A DNA stretch of 58,409 bases, taken from the NCBI GenBank assembly GCA_025056745.1, contig JANWVQ010000155.1, forward strand, positions 1 to 58,409, given 5' to 3'. Made by a program: the position numbers and the translations under genes. This DNA comes from Ignavibacterium sp. (lineage in GTDB: Bacteria > Bacteroidota > Ignavibacteria > Ignavibacteriales > Ignavibacteriaceae). The notes beneath the pieces are model-generated. The model was not told where the DNA came from. It did not search any database and saw nothing but the letters and a program-made list of their open reading frames with translations. Positions 42,544-52,024 of this stretch are shown here, piece by piece; position 1 is the stretch's first letter; each line of letters starts with the position of its first letter.

Positions 42544-45500
42544 ATTGCATCTCCAACAAAGAATTATGATTTAAATCTAAGCCAAGTTTTTGATTTACCT
42601 CCTGCAAAGCATTTAACGCACTAAGATTGTTACTATTGTTTTTTACAGCCCATTCAAACATTGTCTTGGCAGCTTGTAGTTCATTTTGAAAATAAAATAT
42701 TTTACCAAGTCCAAAACAAGCATTTGAGGAATTTGGTGATAATTTTAATTCGAGTTCAAAATATTCTTTAGCTTTTTCAAAATTATTAGTTGAAAGGAAA
42801 AGATTTCCTGCTAAATCCAATAAATCATCTTTCGCTATAATAGAGGCATCTCCTGGTTTATAATTTTTGATTGCTTCTTCAACATCTTTTTGAGCTAAAT
42901 ATATTTCATTGTCTGCTAAGTGAATTCTGATTCTTCTGAAATATTGAAGAAATAGATTGTTATCAATAGGGAAAATAATTTGTCGAGGTTTGATTTGGTA
43001 ATTTTTTAACCATATTTCATCTGGAGTAGCCCCCCATTTCTCAACAAAAATTTTTTCATTTGTTTTTAATCTTTCTAAGTAAGCTTTCTCACCATTTGCT
43101 TTAAATGACTTCGAGCCAAAGTGATGTATGAAAGCATCTTTGACAATGACAGTTTTGAAACCAGCAAGTTGAGCACGCAAACAAAAGTCATCATCTTCAT
43201 AATTACCAGGTGAAAATCGTTCATCAAGTCCACCTATTTTTTCAATAACTGCTTTTTTTATTAATGTACATAAGAATGCAACTCGAGGGAAATATAGAAT
43301 TTGGTTTTTATTTTTTTCTTTAACTTCTTCAGCATACTTAAACATATCTTCAATTTTTTCATATTTTGCGTTTGGGTCTTTTTGCAAGCCACTTACTTCG
43401 TTGCTTATTGGACCAACTATTCCAATTTTTTCATCAGATTGAATAACTTCGAGCAATCTTTCGACTAATCCATTTGTTAATATTGTATCATTGTTGAGGA
43501 TTAAAATATTATCACCATCAGCTTCTCTAATCCCTTGATTAATTGCATAAGGAAACCCGTGATTCATTTCGTTAAGTATTATTTTAACATTATTTTTTGT
43601 CCTATAATAATCTTGTAGCCAACTCTTCGTTAAGTCTTGACTATTATTATCAACGATAATTATTTGATAATTTAACTTAACAGACCTATCTATTGATTCT
43701 AAACATTTTTGGGTGTATTCAAATCCATTATATGTAACTAATACTATTGAAATTTGATAATCATTTAACTTCATAAGAGAATGTTTTATGTCTAGAAGAA
43801 CTTTTCGAGGTGACCAATTTTTTTCTACGATTTCTTTTGAATTCTTTGATAACTTATTCCAAAGGTTTTTATCATTATATAATCGGATTATCTCATTAGC
43901 AAAAGAAATTGGATCATCTGCAATCAGAACATTTTCATTGTGTGTTAAATTCATTCCTTCTGCACCTATAGAAGTTGTAATAACAGGCAAACCCCAAGAA
44001 AGAGCTTCTCCAACTTTACCTTTCATACCAGCACCGAATCTTAAAGGAGCGATAGAAATTCTTGCATCCATTAAATATGGAGCAGTATCTTTTACATAGC
44101 CTAAAAATTTAATTTTTTCATTTGAGAATCTCATCAATTCTTTCGGGACATTATCACCTATAATGTTTAATTTCACATCCTTTATTTGTTTTTCAACTAT
44201 TGGGAAAATTTCTGTTACGAAATAATTTATTGCATCTACATTAGGATTGTGCCAAAAATTTCCGATGAAAAGTAGATCTCGAGTGTTTTCAAATTTCTTT
44301 TCAAAATTAATTTCTTGATGAATATTAGTTACAATTGATACTTTTAGTTTTTTTGATATATGATCTTTAACTGCTTCTAAATCTTTTTCAGTGATTACCC
44401 ATAATGCATCAGCTTCATTATAAATTTTAATTTCTCTTAATTTATTTAATTGAGCCTCTTCAAGTAATTTTCTATCATTTAGAATCTCGGCCTCCCTTAT
44501 TTTTCTCAGAAAAACTATATCAACTGAATCGACTATAATTTTTGAATTAGGAGAATGTTTTCTAATCAACGGTAGATAGTATTCTGCATTATCCCAAAAT
44601 GCGATGATAACTTTTTCGAAGAAAGTTTCTTTAATTATTCTAATGAAATCGAAATCTTGAGTAATAAATATTTTTGATATTTTTTCAATAGCTTTTGCAT
44701 CACCTGCATAGGTTTCAATTCCTAATTGTTGTAGTATCGGCACATAATAGTCGTAATAATTATCATACTTCGATAAAAAAGTAACATTATAACCAAGGTC
44801 TATGAGACTTTTTAAGATATGAAAAGCACGTAATGAACCTGAAGCACGATCAAAATATGGTAAGAATAAATCTATAACTAAAATATTTTTCTTATTTGAT
44901 TTGATGTTGAAATTAGAGGTTATTTTTTCCTTTTTTACTTTTGAACTTAAATAAGAATTTTTTTCTTCGACAATACCTTTAATTTTATAAGCATAAAATA
45001 ACCACCAATAAAATGTATGAAGTGCTGTAATTCCATTTTCAAATTCCTTCTTAAACTGTTCAGAATCTAGAAAAGACTTTAAATTTTCATATTGTATTCT
45101 TTGTTCTTTGGTTAAATTTTTTGAGAGCTCAAGATTGTTAACTAAACTTTTAACTTTTTCAGCTTCACTTATTTGTTTATCCACTTCCAGAAAATCATTA
45201 TAAAAATTTTCAAGTCTATCTTTTATGCTTTTCCATTTTTCTTCAGCATAAATTACCTGTGTCCACTCTTGAACAGGTTTATCTTTATGCAATAAACTAA
45301 AATAAAACTGAGACCTCCCTTGACGTTCAATCCTTCTTTTAAAGTCATCAAAAGTAATTGGTCTAATCATATATGATTTTGCTTTTTTATTAAAAACTAC
45401 TTTTAGACCATATTTAGATAATCTATAACCCAATTCAATATCTTCGCAACCAAATCTGAATGTTTGATTAAAAATTCCGTATTTTATTAAAAAAGATCTT

Positions 45501-46018
45501 TTACAAGATGAGCGGCCTCCCCAGAAGAAAGTATAATCTAAAATTTCACCATCACTTATATTTTTGTAAGAAAACAATAACTGTCCTACATCAGTTATGT
45601 AATGCATCAAATGAGATATGTTTAATCTTCTATCCCACTCAGTGTAACCTAATACTGCAATTTCCTCATTAGGATATTGATTATGAGTGTTCAAATGTTC
45701 CTTTAGAAGATTTTTATCGGCAATATCATCATCATCAAAGAATAATAAAATTGGTGATTGCGCTACTAATATTCCTAAGTTTTTAGCTGTTGAAATTCCT
45801 GAATTGTTTTGATAAAAATATCTTAAGTTAATTTCTTTATGGAATTTTTTACACAACTGTTGAGTGTTATCTGTTGATCCGTCGTCAATAATAATTACTT
45901 CATATTTATCTTTATCAAGAGTTTGATCAACTAAACTTTCAATAGATTCTTTAAGGTAATGAGCACGATTGAAGGTCGGAATAATTACACTTAATAATTT
46001 ATTGCTTTTTGTTTCCAT
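42530..46018 (-). CDS. Three-domain glycosyltransferase (GT2-GT4-GT2) with TPR tail
   Basis: 1162 residues. Domain 1 (~8-260) is GT2: LSVIIPTFNRAHYLKES, IIIDDGSTDNT and LLFFDDDDIADK. A helical linker is followed by a GT-B domain (~375-745) of GT4 type: FIGNFWHNPNVDAINYF, FLGYVKDTAPYLMDARISI and APLRFGAGMKGKVGEALSWG. Domain 3 (~755-1010) is a second GT2: SIVLVTYNGFEYTQKCLESI, IIIVDNNSQD and ILILNNDTIL. Residues ~1060-1150 are TPRs. A single chain could therefore add three sugars in sequence. It sits between two other glycosyltransferase genes, overlapping one by 14 bases and following the other after four bases, so is part of one assembly. Confidence 0.88.
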   Translation of the reverse strand: METKSNKLLSVIIPTFNRAHYLKESIESLVDQTLDKDKYEVIIIDDGSTDNTQQLCKKFHKEINLRYFYQNNSGISTAKNLGILVAQSPILLFFDDDDIADKNLLKEHLNTHNQYPNEEIAVLGYTEWDRRLNISHLMHYITDVGQLLFSYKNISDGEILDYTFFWGGRSSCKRSFLIKYGIFNQTFRFGCEDIELGYRLSKYGLKVVFNKKAKSYMIRPITFDDFKRRIERQGRSQFYFSLLHKDKPVQEWTQVIYAEEKWKSIKDRLENFYNDFLEVDKQISEAEKVKSLVNNLELSKNLTKEQRIQYENLKSFLDSEQFKKEFENGITALHTFYWWLFYAYKIKGIVEEKNSYLSSKVKKEKITSNFNIKSNKKNILVIDLFLPYFDRASGSLRAFHILKSLIDLGYNVTFLSKYDNYYDYYVPILQQLGIETYAGDAKAIEKISKIFITQDFDFIRIIKETFFEKVIIAFWDNAEYYLPLIRKHSPNSKIIVDSVDIVFLRKIREAEILNDRKLLEEAQLNKLREIKIYNEADALWVITEKDLEAVKDHISKKLKVSIVTNIHQEINFEKKFENTRDLLFIGNFWHNPNVDAINYFVTEIFPIVEKQIKDVKLNIIGDNVPKELMRFSNEKIKFLGYVKDTAPYLMDARISIAPLRFGAGMKGKVGEALSWGLPVITTSIGAEGMNLTHNENVLIADDPISFANEIIRLYNDKNLWNKLSKNSKEIVEKNWSPRKVLLDIKHSLMKLNDYQISIVLVTYNGFEYTQKCLESIDRSVKLNYQIIIVDNNSQDLTKSWLQDYYRTKNNVKIILNEMNHGFPYAINQGIREADGDNILILNNDTILTNGLVERLLEVIQSDEKIGIVGPISNEVSGLQKDPNAKYEKIEDMFKYAEEVKEKNKNQILYFPRVAFLCTLIKKAVIEKIGGLDERFSPGNYEDDDFCLRAQLAGFKTVIVKDAFIHHFGSKSFKANGEKAYLERLKTNEKIFVEKWGATPDEIWLKNYQIKPRQIIFPIDNNLFLQYFRRIRIHLADNEIYLAQKDVEEAIKNYKPGDASIIAKDDLLDLAGNLFLSTNNFEKAKEYFELELKLSPNSSNACFGLGKIFYFQNELQAAKTMFEWAVKNNSNNLSALNALQEVNQKLGLDLNHNSLLEMQFVQN

Positions 46019-46022
46019 ATAA

Positions 46023-47384
46023 TTAAATAACTTTTGAATATACTTCTGTTGTTAAAAAATTAACATTAATATTTGAAATTGAAGTTTGACTAACTTTAGT
46101 TTTATAAGATATATCTTTGATAATTTCGTGACCTTCATAATGAATAGGTAATGCATCAATTATTCCAATCTTTGGCCTTTCATTTTTGAAAATTTCAGGG
46201 AAATAGAATTTTTCTTCATAAGATAAAATATCATTAAAATCATTTTCTAATAAATCAAGAAAAAATTTCTTTCTAATTACTAAAAAAGGATTTGTCGAGA
46301 AGAAATTTATTTTTCTGGCAATTATTCCATTAGCTTTTTGCAGCAGGGGATTGGATATAAATGAATTAGTAGTTCTTGCAGGCAGAGCGATGTCAAAATT
46401 CAATTTAAAGATCAACTCTATGAAAATATTCAAATAATTTTCAGAAAACATTATAGAATCTTTTATTAATATCAAATAATCAACATCATCATCAATAAAT
46501 TCTAACAATTCTGCCTTAAAATTGGCTTTATCTAAATTTTCTAAGTCAATAATTTTTTTTTGAGTTTTAAACTTTAAATTTTCAATCCTTGATGTTATAT
46601 AATCTAAATTATTTAATTCGTGATTTGAGTGTAGTATTAGAATTAGAAATTTTGACAAGTAATTATCGATGTATTTGATTTCAAAATTATCATTTTTTTC
46701 AGAGTCTAAAGAAAATTTACTTTGATTATAAACAAAATTTGATGCTGGTTGATACCAGATTTCAAAATTGTTTTTATTCAAATAGTTCGAAATTTCTAAT
46801 AGTAATTCATTAAAATTTATGTCTTGATATAGATATGTCTCAAAAAATTTAAGCAAGAGTTCTCTATATAAACAGATTAAATATTGTGAACCAAAATCTA
46901 TTTTAGTTACATAGTTGTATTTGGGATTATCTTGATTTTCTAAAAATCCATATTGAATAATTTGTTCATTTTCTTTGAAAGAAAATCCTGCTTCAAAAAT
47001 TAAATTGTTCTCTTCCAAGATCTTACCAGTTATAGATGAGGATTTATTTTTATTTTCTAATAGATTAAGAATCATTACATCCCAATCTGGTAAAAACAAA
47101 AGATTCGGATCTGCTAAAACTACTAGTTCTGAATTTAATCTCGAGATATAATTAAAAAGAGCAAGCGGAATATTGAATGAATCAGCAAAAGAATAATCAA
47201 TATTATATTCTCTTAGTTTTGGTAATTGCCATTCAATTAAATAATTTTTATTAAAGAATAATATATTAAACTTGGTTATTTCATTTTTTGAATTCAATAT
47301 TGATTCATAAATATAATTTCTAAAAATATAACTTGAATTGAAGAATGGAATTATAACTTGAATTCTTTTATTATTCATAATCAT
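46023..47384 (-). CDS. Divergent GT2-like glycosyltransferase
   Basis: 453 residues. Residues ~1-220 have a GT-A shape: RIQVIIPFFNSSYIFRNYI at the start and SELVVLADPNLLFLPDWDV (~90-108), where the family's DxD is replaced by ADPN. Residues ~240-450 look like a second, weaker copy: FLILILHSNHELN, VDYLILIKDSIMFSENYL, FDIALPARTTNSF. Missing canonical metal motifs make catalysis uncertain; it may be a partner protein. It lies between the giant transferase and the 1044-residue protein in the same run. The first Met or the third residue (Met) could be the start. Confidence 0.65.
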   Translation of the reverse strand: MIMNNKRIQVIIPFFNSSYIFRNYIYESILNSKNEITKFNILFFNKNYLIEWQLPKLREYNIDYSFADSFNIPLALFNYISRLNSELVVLADPNLLFLPDWDVMILNLLENKNKSSSITGKILEENNLIFEAGFSFKENEQIIQYGFLENQDNPKYNYVTKIDFGSQYLICLYRELLLKFFETYLYQDINFNELLLEISNYLNKNNFEIWYQPASNFVYNQSKFSLDSEKNDNFEIKYIDNYLSKFLILILHSNHELNNLDYITSRIENLKFKTQKKIIDLENLDKANFKAELLEFIDDDVDYLILIKDSIMFSENYLNIFIELIFKLNFDIALPARTTNSFISNPLLQKANGIIARKINFFSTNPFLVIRKKFFLDLLENDFNDILSYEEKFYFPEIFKNERPKIGIIDALPIHYEGHEIIKDISYKTKVSQTSISNINVNFLTTEVYSKVI

Positions 47385-47392
47385 TTCCAGAG

Positions 47393-50300
47393 TTATGATT
47401 TATATAAGAAAGTGGCTATCCCGCCATTTATTAGCTCGTGAATTAATTCTAATTTATCAGCTTTACTATCGGTGAACAATTTAATTTGATTATACCATTT
47501 AACAGGGACTTCCTTGTGAGTTTGCCAGTCTTGCAAAATAATTAAAGTTTTATTTGGAATAAAAAATTGCTCAAGAGAGGAAAACCAGGTTTCATTAACT
47601 TCAAAATTTCTACCACAATCAATAAAAGCCAATTCAATTCTGCCGTTATTCCATTTGAAAGGCTTAACATTTTCGTTACCATCATAAATATTAAACCTAA
47701 CTTGATCAACTTCAAGAAATTCTCTAATTGGAAAAGTAAATTTCTCAAATAAATGTAAAAATGAATTATGATTAAGAGGTCGGTCAGGTTGGTTGTAATA
47801 CGAATCCATCCAAGAGGATCGCCAAATGAAATCGTCAAAAACAAAAAATTTATTCTTGAAATTAGGGTTTTTCTTCAATCCATCGACAATATATGAAGTT
47901 GAACAACCTAACCAAGGTCCTAATTCAATAGCGGCTCCAATACCTGAATAAAATTTGGTTATAAATTGATAATATTTTTTCTCTTCTAATTCTATCATTC
48001 CGGGTATTTCAAAATTTGGAACTTCATAATTCAACCAAGGAGATTCTGGATCCAAAATGTGTTTTTTAAGTGGTTCGTTGTCATAAGATAATCTAATGAT
48101 CTTGAGTGGATTTTCTTTTGAAATTTCTTTTCTAAAATTTTCTTCTGTTTTGATGCTTAAACTCACAAAGTATTGATTCAAATCATTCCAAACATAAGAT
48201 GGTAATCTAAGTCCTAATATCTTATTTATTGCATTTTTTAGATCATCTAAATTCACTCCTGTATAATATTTTTCATTATTGTTATCTGTAAACAGATTTA
48301 AATGGTTATTATTCGAAATTTCTTTGATATAATTAAGATTATCTAATGCGACTTGATTACTTGGGTCAATTGATAGAGCTAATTCCAAAAGCTCTTTAGA
48401 ATTTTTATAATTCTCTTTTATGGTTTCTACCACTGACAAATCAATTAATGCATCTAAGTTATTTTCATTTTCTAAAATTATTTCGTTCAAAACCTTTTGA
48501 GCATTAAATAAATCATTTTTTTGAATTAATTCTTCAGCTTTTGTTAGTTCATCTAAATTCATAAAATGTTCTGCAGCATCAATTGCTATTTCATTATATG
48601 GATCATTTGCGATAATATTTAGAATTTGAATCTTGTCTTTCAATTTATCAAAAATATTTAAACTTGACTTTGTTATTTCAAATAATTTATTCAATTTATC
48701 ATTGAATTGTTTCAATTCATTTATGGAATTGCTATATAAAGAAACAGCCGCATCGTAGTTTTTCTGCAATAAATTAAAAAGAATTAACGAGAGTTTTATT
48801 CTGTTATCTTGTATCGAGTTAGTTTTATTTAAAATAGAATTATATACTCCAAAATTCACACTTAAAAAGTTTATTAAATAAGGTTTATTTTCAAAAATAG
48901 TTAAAAGTTTTTCAGATTCAGAAATTACTAATTCAACGAAGTCACTCAGTTTTAACATTTTGTTTTGAGTATGATCTTTTAATAGAAAAATTATCTCATC
49001 ATTATCAAGAATGTAATCACCAACTATATTAAATTCATCGTCAACTAAAATATTTTCAACAAATAACTCTCTTGATCCAATGAAATTTTTTAAGAAATTA
49101 AGTTTTTCAAGAACTTCAGAATCAAAAGAAAGAATAAATCTTATGATTTTACTAATACTAATAAATTTATTCAGCTCGTATTGATTAAATATTTTGTTAC
49201 TGAAAAGAATGTTTTTACTGTTTAATACTTTTACTTTAGGATTAATTGAAAAAGAAAAAGGGAAAAATGAAACTGGAATTTTTTTTAATAAACTTAGGCT
49301 ACTATTCAAATTTTTATAAAATTTATCTTTATCTATAAATATATTTCCTATCGTAGTAAAAAACTTAAAGTCTTGAAATGCAAATTCTTTGCTTTGCAAA
49401 AATGTTTGATTTTTTTTATAGAAAACTTCTAAACAAAAAATTTCATAACTTTTTTGGTTAAACAACTTTTCGATTTCATCAAACCAATTGCCCGAAAAAT
49501 TTATAAATTCAGATATAATAATGATTTTGCCATTATTTGAAATGGAAAAAATATTTTCTATTAAATGACCAATTGTATCAACACTAAAATCATAATATTT
49601 AACATTTTGATATGATTCTACGATTAGTTTCACTGAGTTTTTTTTACTGATATTTATTACATTCACTTCAAAATCAAATTTTGATAGATCATTTGAAAAT
49701 CTATCCAATGAACTAGCAAGTATATTTCCATTTCCTTGCGAAACAATATTGACAGTAAAATCTTTTTTTATTTTGTAATAATTCTCTTTCTTTTTTGTTT
49801 CAAATAAATAGCTTTTATTAAATAATGAATTATAATCAATTCTTTCAAAGACATTAAGATTGCCACCAATACTAGCATTTTTAATGATCTTTTTATCACT
49901 TTCAAATATTTCTCTGGATTTTCTATAACATTTTTCCATTCTCTCCCATTGAGGGATGTGCCAAATATATCCCTTTTTTATGTAGCCACTGATAAAATGG
50001 ATTTGTTCATTACCATCAGATTTCACAATGTTATTTTGTATTACTGAATTAGGAGAGATTTTGCCAGAATGATCAAATCCAATAAGATAAACTTCATCAA
50101 AACCTAAAAAATATGCTAATTGAATACATTGATATGTTACAGTACCACCAGCCCATAAACATTTGCTAGCATCTTTTGAGAAATGAGGAAAGTTATCATA
50201 ATCAGAATAATCAAGTAGTAAATTATACCAAATTGTATTTTCGCAATCTTTTAATATTGGCTTTAGATGATTACCAAAAAATTTTTTATTGACCTTATAG

Positions 50301-50527
50301 TTATTTATTTCATCAGCATTTTGTAGAGCAACTAATAAATCTTCAACGACGTAAAAATCTGGAATAAAATTTAATTTATCTTCTATCAAATAGATTCTGT
50401 TTGTTGCAAATGTATATTCATTTTTAAGATAGGAGAGATTGTGCTTTAATAAACTTGGTCCATTTCCTAAAATAAAAGCTCTCTCACCGGCGTAATGATT
50501 TTTTGCAAATTCAAATTTTTTTTTCAT
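47393..50527 (-). CDS. MptE/Maf-like - TPR - class I methyltransferase fusion
   Basis: 1044 residues. Residues ~1-235 match the DUF115 / MptE-like / Maf fold: RAFILGNGPSLLKHN, TFATNRIYLIEDKLNFIPD, and LWAGGTVTYQCIQLAYFLGF. Maf proteins attach nonulosonic acids to flagellin; MptE makes pterins. Residues ~255-480 are a weak GT-A-like region (TVNIVSQGNGNILASSL, KIIIISEFINF). Residues ~580-770 are helical repeats of TPR type. Residues ~830-1044 are an SAM-dependent methyltransferase: AIELGPWLGCSTSYIVDGLK, FVFDDFIWRSSWMD and LAFIDCGRNFEVNETWF. Starts after GAGGATTT. Fits glycan transfer plus methylation of the product; donor unknown. Confidence 0.78.
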   Translation of the reverse strand: MKKKFEFAKNHYAGERAFILGNGPSLLKHNLSYLKNEYTFATNRIYLIEDKLNFIPDFYVVEDLLVALQNADEINNYKVNKKFFGNHLKPILKDCENTIWYNLLLDYSDYDNFPHFSKDASKCLWAGGTVTYQCIQLAYFLGFDEVYLIGFDHSGKISPNSVIQNNIVKSDGNEQIHFISGYIKKGYIWHIPQWERMEKCYRKSREIFESDKKIIKNASIGGNLNVFERIDYNSLFNKSYLFETKKKENYYKIKKDFTVNIVSQGNGNILASSLDRFSNDLSKFDFEVNVINISKKNSVKLIVESYQNVKYYDFSVDTIGHLIENIFSISNNGKIIIISEFINFSGNWFDEIEKLFNQKSYEIFCLEVFYKKNQTFLQSKEFAFQDFKFFTTIGNIFIDKDKFYKNLNSSLSLLKKIPVSFFPFSFSINPKVKVLNSKNILFSNKIFNQYELNKFISISKIIRFILSFDSEVLEKLNFLKNFIGSRELFVENILVDDEFNIVGDYILDNDEIIFLLKDHTQNKMLKLSDFVELVISESEKLLTIFENKPYLINFLSVNFGVYNSILNKTNSIQDNRIKLSLILFNLLQKNYDAAVSLYSNSINELKQFNDKLNKLFEITKSSLNIFDKLKDKIQILNIIANDPYNEIAIDAAEHFMNLDELTKAEELIQKNDLFNAQKVLNEIILENENNLDALIDLSVVETIKENYKNSKELLELALSIDPSNQVALDNLNYIKEISNNNHLNLFTDNNNEKYYTGVNLDDLKNAINKILGLRLPSYVWNDLNQYFVSLSIKTEENFRKEISKENPLKIIRLSYDNEPLKKHILDPESPWLNYEVPNFEIPGMIELEEKKYYQFITKFYSGIGAAIELGPWLGCSTSYIVDGLKKNPNFKNKFFVFDDFIWRSSWMDSYYNQPDRPLNHNSFLHLFEKFTFPIREFLEVDQVRFNIYDGNENVKPFKWNNGRIELAFIDCGRNFEVNETWFSSLEQFFIPNKTLIILQDWQTHKEVPVKWYNQIKLFTDSKADKLELIHELINGGIATFLYKS

Positions 50528-50553
50528 AAATCCTCAATTTAATGGAAAAATTT

Positions 50554-51852
50554 TTAGAACATTCCGTACTTACTAACTAACTCACTAGTGTGAACCCCTT
50601 TTGCCACATCAATTAAAATCAATTTCTCATTCTGTAACTTTTGCAAAGCAGTATCTATTACTTGATGTTCATATTTTCTTGGAATTACAACAATTCCATC
50701 ACGATCTCCGAAAATCAAATCATCTTTGTGAATACTAATTCCATCTATTACAACGGTTTTATTTTTTGAAGTTACAATTCCGCGTTTACGAGTGTCTTTG
50801 CAATAATTCCCTTTTGAAAAAACTGGAAATCCCATATCAGCAGTTTCTCTTGTATCTCTTGTTACACCATCAATTATTGCTCCGGAAGCACCAGCACGAA
50901 GAGCAAGATTCGCATTTAATTCTCCAAAGAATGCATAATCTGGAATTTTATTTGCAACAACAATTACATCATTTGTAACAATGTGATCATAAAGATTAAG
51001 ACTATCATAAATTTTTTTGAAATCTTCATCATCAGGACATAAATCAATTTGAAGTGTTTTTGCTCTACCAAAAACTTTACTATTTGGTAAATTAACTTGA
51101 AAGTTACTTGATAATACTCCATTTACTCCTAAATCATCTAATATATCCGAAAGTAATGCACTTGTTAATAATAATTTTAAGTTATTGAACAATCTTCTTT
51201 CTTGTTCACGGATGCCAATAGCAATTAAATTTGCAAGTTCGAAATCATCAGGCCAATTAACATCAATGCTTTCAGTTGGATTTAATTCAAGCAAATAAGG
51301 ATTATCGCCAATTCTTCGTTTTGTTCTTAGTGCAGTTTCTCTTCTTACAATATATAAACCCATAGATTCAATTATTGTATCATCAAGATCAACACTATTT
51401 GGAATATGATTTATATCATAAACAGGTCTTCCATCTTTCCATAAATATTGTTTTTCTTTTCTTACAGCTACAACAGAATCATATTTATCATCATTCAATA
51501 AAATTTTTATTCCTTTTTCAATAGATGAAGCATTAATGAATGGACTGGTGCAAAGAAGTTGAACACAAATATCCGCATCTGTATTTAATACTTCATTATA
51601 GAAAAGTAAATTTCCATCGGTTTTATTAGAAGCTAAAGATGGATCTCTCTTTAAGATTTTACATTTTACTTCAGAGGCTAATTCCATTATCTCATAAGAC
51701 TCTGTATCGAGGTAAACTTCATCTATCAAACTTATGCTCATTAACTTTTTTAAGCTTCTAATAAATAAAGGCTCACCATCTAGAAGCATTATGTTTTTAT
51801 TTGGAATTCTATTGCTTGAGCCTTTTGCCGGCAAAAAAGCCGCAACTTTCAT
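50554..51852 (-). CDS. CMP-sugar synthetase fused to RraA-like aldolase domain
   Basis: 432 residues. The start is the ATG at 51852, preceded by GGAGG four bases upstream; the frame stays open further up but without support. Residues ~1-225 are a CMP-NeuAc/KDO synthetase: FLPAKGSSNRIPNKNIMLLD, ICVQLLCTSPFIN and IDVNWPDDFELA. Residues ~230-432 are RraA/class II pyruvate-aldolase type: GELNANLALRAGASGAIIDG, then VTRDTRETADMGFPVFSKG, the Arg-Asp-x3-Glu site that binds the metal and oxoacid. RraA-family enzymes cleave 4-hydroxy-4-methyl-2-oxoglutarate or decarboxylate oxaloacetate. Joined to a cytidylyltransferase, it might edit or build a ulosonic acid. First gene of the glycosylation run. Confidence 0.87.
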   Translation of the reverse strand: MKVAAFLPAKGSSNRIPNKNIMLLDGEPLFIRSLKKLMSISLIDEVYLDTESYEIMELASEVKCKILKRDPSLASNKTDGNLLFYNEVLNTDADICVQLLCTSPFINASSIEKGIKILLNDDKYDSVVAVRKEKQYLWKDGRPVYDINHIPNSVDLDDTIIESMGLYIVRRETALRTKRRIGDNPYLLELNPTESIDVNWPDDFELANLIAIGIREQERRLFNNLKLLLTSALLSDILDDLGVNGVLSSNFQVNLPNSKVFGRAKTLQIDLCPDDEDFKKIYDSLNLYDHIVTNDVIVVANKIPDYAFFGELNANLALRAGASGAIIDGVTRDTRETADMGFPVFSKGNYCKDTRKRGIVTSKNKTVVIDGISIHKDDLIFGDRDGIVVIPRKYEHQVIDTALQKLQNEKLILIDVAKGVHTSELVSKYGMF

Positions 51853-52024
51853 AATCCTCCATAAATTTTTTGAGATATAGGCAAATACCATTCCAAAATA
51901 AAATTACTAATTACTTAGATTTATTTGTAAAAATGAAAGAAAAGAAAGGATTTATACTCAAATAAAATATTTATTTAAAGTTCTATGTATAATATTAAGT
52001 AATTGGTTATTATTAGACAGACTT

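Noticed and set aside
43788-44099. 103-residue plus-strand frame in the giant glycosyltransferase
   Set aside because: Antisense to a highly conserved GT4 region, with no start signal.
51853-51891. Upstream start for the cytidylyltransferase-RraA protein
   Set aside because: GGAGG is correctly spaced for the ATG at 51852, and the family N-terminus begins there.
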